Below, in pieces: positions 43,805 through 46,938 of a stretch of DNA of 46,938 bases. The DNA comes from Bacteroidales bacterium (GTDB taxonomy: Bacteria; Bacteroidota; Bacteroidia; Bacteroidales; VadinHA17). Position 1 is the first letter of the stretch. Each line of letters begins with the position of its first letter. The position numbers and the translations under genes are program-made. The stretch spans positions 1-46,938 of the forward strand of contig JANTGF010000024.1 in the NCBI GenBank assembly GCA_024763075.1, read 5' to 3'. The notes under the pieces are model-generated. The model saw only the letters and a list, made by a program, of their open reading frames with translations, ran no database searches and was not told the origin of the DNA.

Positions 43805-44566
43805 ATGGTCATTTCACCCGAAACATTCAAGTACATCACCTGGGGGTGGATTCTACTCGCCCTGATCATTTTCCCTGTTCTTTTTAAAATAAATCCTCCT
43901 TACGGAAGACATAGCAGCAAGAAATGGGGAGCCAGAATAAACAACAGGACCGGGTGGATCCTGATGGAGCTACCCACACTGATTCTTTTTATTCTCTTAT
44001 TTCTGACAGGGGATGTGCAGAAAACGGCTGTTACCTGGATATTCTTCTCCGTGTGGATGTTACACTATGTAAACCGGATATTTATTTTCCCAATGCGTAT
44101 CCGTACAAAAGGAAAAAAAATGCCCCTGGCCATCATCTTTTCGGGCATCTTTTTTAACTTGATGAATTCTTCATTGAATGGTTACTGGCTGGGGTATATG
44201 GCATATTACCCGGTCGAATGGATAAAGGACCCACGTTTTATTCTGGGATTCAGTGTGTTTGTTTTTGGTTATATTCTGAATCAAAGATCAGATACCTACC
44301 TTATCAGTTTAAGAAAAGGGGGCAAAACAGGCTATTATATTCCCCAAAAAGGATTTTTTAAATATATATCCTGCCCAAACTATCTGGGGGAAATGATGGA
44401 ATGGATTGGTTTTGGTATCATGACCTGGTCACTTCCCGGATTATCTTTTGCCATTTGGACCATAGCCAACCTTTTACCCAGGGCATTGCATCATCATAAA
44501 TGGTACTTTAATACTTTCCCTGATTATCCTAAAAACAGAAAAGCTCTGATTCCGTGTATCTTATAA
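43805..44566 (+). CDS. Steroid 5-alpha-reductase-family membrane protein
   Basis: The product has 253 aa and about six to seven membrane helices. It aligns in pattern with SRD5A1-type 3-oxo-5-alpha-steroid 4-dehydrogenases: FKINPPYGRHSSKKWG near the N-terminus, LNGYWLGYMAYYP in the middle, and the conserved C-terminal blocks YISCPNYLGEMMEWIGFGIMT and ANLLPRALHHHKWY with FPDYPKNRKALIPCIL. These bind NADPH and reduce a 4-ene-3-oxo group in eukaryotic members; bacterial substrates are mostly unknown. The neighbouring SDR fits a two-enzyme module. Confidence 0.88.
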   Translation: MVISPETFKYITWGWILLALIIFPVLFKINPPYGRHSSKKWGARINNRTGWILMELPTLILFILLFLTGDVQKTAVTWIFFSVWMLHYVNRIFIFPMRIRTKGKKMPLAIIFSGIFFNLMNSSLNGYWLGYMAYYPVEWIKDPRFILGFSVFVFGYILNQRSDTYLISLRKGGKTGYYIPQKGFFKYISCPNYLGEMMEWIGFGIMTWSLPGLSFAIWTIANLLPRALHHHKWYFNTFPDYPKNRKALIPCIL

Positions 44567-44663
44567 ATCAATATGGTTCTCCGGGGAACATAACATGAAG
44601 ACACCCCCTGACGTTATTGAAAAATATGCTTAATTTTATACTCAAACTTTATACAAAATATTG

Positions 44664-45842
44664 ATGAGCGGAGTTGATTTTAACCAATACCTGGTTCCGG
44701 TCCTTTATGTCGGGATGAGCCAGTCCCTTTTTGCCTCCATTATTGTATGGTTGAAAAAGCCCCGGGAACTGCAGGATGAAATTCTTTCCGGCTGGTTGTT
44801 TTTTATTTTTATCAAGCTCCTGTTAAATCTACTTGAAATAAAACACAGCCAGCTGTTTATCAATAAGATGGGAATGATCATTGTTCCCATGATGTTCGGG
44901 CCCTTATTGTATTTATATGTTAGAAGCCTTTTATCGCCCGAATCAAGCTTTAACAAAAAAGACTGGATGCATTTTATTCCTTTTCTGGTATTCGGCATAT
45001 ATGCTTTGATTTTTTCCACTGATAAACCGGTTTATAACCTACATTTTTTTGAGCGTGACGGATTTCTTATTGAGAGAATTATTTTCGGACTCAGTTTTTA
45101 CCTGTCCATCTCCCTTTATGGTTTGAGAACCCTTATTCTGCTTCATAAACACAGAAAGCGACTGAAAGATTATTATTCCTATGATTCGGAGAAAATCACC
45201 CTGCGATGGGTTATGTTTGTGAGTATTTTATTCAGTGTGATCTATATACTGGTTATCTCATCCGGCATTTTCAATATTTTTATTTTAAACCGCGAAGTCA
45301 TTAATCCTGATCTTTTTTCTGCTACGGGACTGACTTTATTATCTATTGCCGTTAGTTTTTACGGGTATAAGCAAACCAAGCCCGAAAGTAGTGTGAAAGA
45401 TCCATTGCTTCCGGCACGAACTGAGGATAAACCAAATGATAATACACCTTCCAAATATCAAAAGTCTTCACTCAAAGAGGAAGATATGGAACGGTATCTT
45501 CAAAAATTGATCAGGCTTATGGAAGATGAGAAGCCCTATCTTGACGGAGAGCTTACACTCCAGGAATTGTCCGACAGATTGGGTGTATCCAAACATCACC
45601 TGACCCAGATACTGAATACCAAACTAATCCGTAATTTTTATGCATTCGTGAATGAATACCGGATTGAAGAAGTTAAGCGAAGACTTTCCGATCCGAAAAA
45701 CAGGAATTTAAAGATAATGAGTATCGCTTATGATTCAGGTTTTAATTCCAAAACTTCATTTAATACAGTTTTCAAAAACCATACGGGAATGACTCCTTCT
45801 GAGTTTCTGGAAAAAGTGCAGAAAGAAAATATGGAAGAGTAA
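44664..45842 (+). CDS. Membrane-bound AraC-family transcriptional regulator
   Basis: The protein has about 392 aa. The N-terminal half has seven hydrophobic segments (about 10-230), forming a membrane sensor. After a charged linker, the C-terminal AraC domain (about 285-392) contains two helix-turn-helix units: LTLQELSDRLGVSKHHLTQIL and LKIMSIAYDSGFNSKTSFNTVF, with the signature end NHTGMTPSEF. The true start is the ATG at 44664; a TTG directly before it would add one residue. It may respond to a small hydrophobic ligand and control the adjacent operon (inference). Its stop codon is followed at once by a heptamer repeat. Confidence 0.88.
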   Translation: MSGVDFNQYLVPVLYVGMSQSLFASIIVWLKKPRELQDEILSGWLFFIFIKLLLNLLEIKHSQLFINKMGMIIVPMMFGPLLYLYVRSLLSPESSFNKKDWMHFIPFLVFGIYALIFSTDKPVYNLHFFERDGFLIERIIFGLSFYLSISLYGLRTLILLHKHRKRLKDYYSYDSEKITLRWVMFVSILFSVIYILVISSGIFNIFILNREVINPDLFSATGLTLLSIAVSFYGYKQTKPESSVKDPLLPARTEDKPNDNTPSKYQKSSLKEEDMERYLQKLIRLMEDEKPYLDGELTLQELSDRLGVSKHHLTQILNTKLIRNFYAFVNEYRIEEVKRRLSDPKNRNLKIMSIAYDSGFNSKTSFNTVFKNHTGMTPSEFLEKVQKENMEE

Positions 45843-45843
45843 A

Positions 45844-45906
45844 CAAGAATCAAGAATCAAGAAACAAGAATCAAGAATCAAGAATCAAGATACGAGAATC
45901 AAGATA
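45844..45906. repeat. Heptamer tandem repeat (CAAGAAT)x9
   Basis: Nine in-phase 7-bp units (CAAGAAT, CAAGAAT, CAAGAAA, CAAGAAT and so on) begin one base after the TAA stop of the AraC-type gene. The array then decays into CAATGATACACAAGAAAC. Confidence 0.9.
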
Positions 45907-45992
45907 CAATGATACACAAGAAACTATCTCGTCCTGAAACAGGTTTACAAAAAAAGTAAGGTATAGAGTACCGTATTATTATTTTAAACGAA

Positions 45993-46185
45993 TAGTCAAA
46001 TGTAAGAGAAAAAATATCAAATTTCGAATTTCGAACACCGAATGATGGAGGAAGGGAAGAACCGGAAAAGGCAGAAGGCAGAAGTAGAAAGTAAGAAGGA
46101 TGATTGATAAAGAATCAAGAAATCCCGAAACAGTTGAAATACTACATTTGCAGATTTTCGGGACAAAAAACAAGAAACAAGGAAC
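45993..46185. repeat. ~190-bp composite repeat module, copy B
   Basis: It aligns with copy A (32584-32770): AGTCAAATGTAAGAG, the block AATTTCGAACACCGAATGAT, GGCAGAAGGCAGAAGTA, and the 50-bp element followed by CAAGGAAC. An insertion of about 15 bp (GAAGGGAAGAACCGG) distinguishes it from copy A. Confidence 0.8.
46118..46166 (+). repeat. ~50-bp dispersed element, copy 3
   Basis: The copy runs from AGAAATCCCGAAACAG to TTTTCGGGACAA. Here TCCCGAAA near the left end is the exact reverse complement of TTTCGGGA near the right end, so this copy can form the best hairpin of the three. Confidence 0.85.
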
Positions 46186-46309
46186 ATTTAACAGGTTGAC
46201 AGAATTGTCAAAGATTAAAGGCAGAAGACCGGAGTTGGAGTAGAAGGTTGAAAGCTGAAGGGCAGAAGTAATCAGGAAATCAGGATATCATAAACATGTA
46301 AAATAAGAC

Positions 46310-46349
46310 TGAGGGAGTGAGGGAGTGAGGGACGAAGAGACTGAGAGAG
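46310..46349. repeat. 8-bp tandem repeat (TGAGGGAG)
   Basis: Units TGAGGGAG, TGAGGGAG, TGAGGGAC, GAAGAGAC and TGAGAGAG follow in phase. The right part belongs to the duplicated segment that recurs 148 bp further on. Confidence 0.75.
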
Positions 46350-46408
46350 TAATAACTGAGTTTGCATTATTGTAAAGACGCGATGCATCGCGTCTCAGTT
46401 TATCAATA
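46331..46408. repeat. Duplicated segment with 20-bp palindrome, copy 1
   Basis: The segment goes from GACGAAGAGACTGAG to the palindrome AGACGCGATGCATCGCGTCT (46376-46395, perfect) and CAGTTTATCAATA. It recurs as an imperfect direct repeat at 46479-46560. Confidence 0.85.
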
Positions 46409-46478
46409 AGATAATGCTTAAATGCCTAAATGTATGAATGCCAAAATAGAACAACCCGTAAAGACGGATGATAAAAAA

Positions 46479-46560
46479 GACGAAGAGACTGAGCGACTTA
46501 GAGATTACTGGTGCCACATTATCGTAAAGACGCGATGCATCGCATCTCAGTTTATCAATA
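46479..46560. repeat. Duplicated segment with 20-bp palindrome, copy 2
   Basis: GACGAAGAGACTGAG, CATTATCGTAAAG, the palindrome at 46528-46547 (one base pair broken: CATCGCATCT instead of CATCGCGTCT) and CAGTTTATCAATA are in the same order as in copy 1, 148-152 bp away. Confidence 0.85.
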
Positions 46561-46693
46561 CGCTAATGTTTCGCCAAAAAACGGGGACAGGGAGTCAAAC
46601 CGGACAACTACCTCGCAAATGACTGTTGCCCGGAGAATTATTTCGTAATTTAACAGAAAAGCTATTTGGGGTAATTGCAGTAAACGCAGGAAG

Positions 46694-46725
46694 AAAAAAG
46701 CCCGCGTTGAAAGCAGGCTTTTTTT
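46694..46725 (-). terminator. Rho-independent terminator for the T9SS cargo gene
   Basis: AAAAAAGCCCGC (46694-46705) pairs with GCAGGCTTTTTT (46713-46724) with one mismatch around a 7-nt loop. It lies 23 bp past the stop of the minus-strand gene and has T tails in both directions. Confidence 0.85.
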
Positions 46726-46747
46726 AGAAAATATGTTTCTTTTTGAG

Positions 46748-46938
46748 CTAATGGTTTATTACAAGCTGTTTTACAACCGATTGCTTCCCGGCTGTGAAAT
46801 GAATGAAATAGGTACCGTTAACAAATTGTTTTGTATCTATTCGTAATAATGGCTGGTCTGTTTTTGTGGATTTATAAACAGGACTTTTTAGAATATTAAC
46901 TATTTCTAATTCATAAGTATCACTGACAATTCCTTTGG
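46748..46938 (-). CDS. C-terminal end of a T9SS cargo protein (type A sorting domain), partial
   Basis: The minus strand encodes 62 residues up to a TAG stop; the gene continues past the right edge of the window. The end reads FVNGTYFIHFTAGKQSVVKQLVINH, the pattern of type IX secretion sorting domains (G-x-Y then a Lys-x-Leu-Val-Ile tail). Such domains route proteins through the outer membrane, after which they are cut and often attached to the cell surface. What the rest of the protein does cannot be seen. It is followed by a strong terminator. The frame is not among long ORFs because it is truncated. Confidence 0.8.
   Translation of the reverse strand, partial: KGIVSDTYELEIVNILKSPVYKSTKTDQPLLRIDTKQFVNGTYFIHFTAGKQSVVKQLVINH

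Larger units (their letters stand above)
45843..46693. other. Repeat-rich convergent intergenic region
   Basis: This 850-bp region between the AraC-type gene (+) and a T9SS cargo gene (-) carries no credible gene. It is made of a heptamer array, composite module B with the third 50-bp element, an 8-bp array and a duplicated segment with a 20-bp palindrome. Short open frames such as 46422-46622 (+) cross the duplicated repeats and show no family features. Confidence 0.75.

Noticed and set aside
45844-45906. CRISPR-like regular repeat
   Set aside because: Units are contiguous 7-mers without spacers, and no cas gene is present.
45979-46173. 64-aa minus-strand open frame
   Set aside because: It is antisense to composite module B and the 50-bp element; hydrophobic character follows from purine-rich repeats read in reverse.
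46422-46622. 66-aa plus-strand open frame
   Set aside because: It runs through the duplicated palindrome segment, has no recognisable domain, and its sequence reflects repeat composition.

Overview
The window looks like a chromosomal segment from an aerobic or facultative member of the Bacteroidota, most likely a free-living Bacteroidia lineage close to Marinilabiliales/Prolixibacteraceae (the finer placement is inference). The evidence is the Bacteroidota-type -7 promoter element (TAnnTTTG) upstream of several genes, weak Shine-Dalgarno sites, a TonB-dependent receptor, a type IX secretion C-terminal signal at the right edge, 6-bladed beta-propeller and alpha-2-macroglobulin lipoproteins, and an AT-rich background. 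No rRNA, tRNA, CRISPR array, prophage or transposase was recognised.

Layout. 1-181: heptamer repeat and promoter. 182-5014: exported hydrolases (neutral-ceramidase-like, BNR/sialidase-like, metal-dependent amidohydrolase with a C-terminal beta-sandwich). 5070-7363: a 58-aa winged-helix protein not called by ORF length filters, an acyl-ACP thioesterase, an unknown 128-aa protein and an exported thioredoxin. 7466-9796: an OLD-like ATPase whose TOPRIM acidic motif looks degenerate. 9916-13321: SpoIIE-type phosphatase, glpD and an SRPBCC/GyrI protein, probably one transcript. 13466-16907: AEC transporter, TonB-like protein, beta-barrel protein and SRAP protein. 17052-20844: a BtpA/SgcQ-family protein followed by a large glycosidase-like protein with an inserted beta-sandwich and unlike codon use. 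21097-26313: a compact operon for an A2-type caa3 cytochrome c oxidase (SCO, subunits I, III, IV, II-cytochrome c, heme O synthase). 26325-32422: BASS transporter, TonB-dependent receptor, SDR, hemolysin III family protein, small lipoprotein, exported PCMT. 33114-41134: an alpha-2-macroglobulin lipoprotein and penicillin-binding protein 1C. 41504-45842: beta-propeller lipoprotein, extended SDR, steroid 5-alpha-reductase-like membrane enzyme and a membrane-bound AraC-family regulator. 46748-46938: the C-terminus of a T9SS cargo protein.

How the genes work together. The oxidase operon encodes the oxidase with the copper and heme A supply it needs, and glpD can feed electrons into the same chain. 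The alpha-2-macroglobulin/PBP1C pair is a known envelope protection and repair module. The exported hydrolases and the glycosidase-like protein suggest use of complex glycans or lipids. The SDR and 5-alpha-reductase-like pair suggests an activity on an isoprenoid or steroid-like substrate.

The most unusual material is non-coding. The convergent intergenic regions at 32405-33113 and 45843-46747, the window start and 29290-29370 hold tandem arrays with periods of 7, 8 and 11 bp, three copies of a ~50-bp element ending in TTTTCGGGACAA, two of them inside a ~190-bp shared module, and a duplicated 20-bp palindrome. One heptamer array supplies the stop codon and C-terminal tail of the pcm gene.
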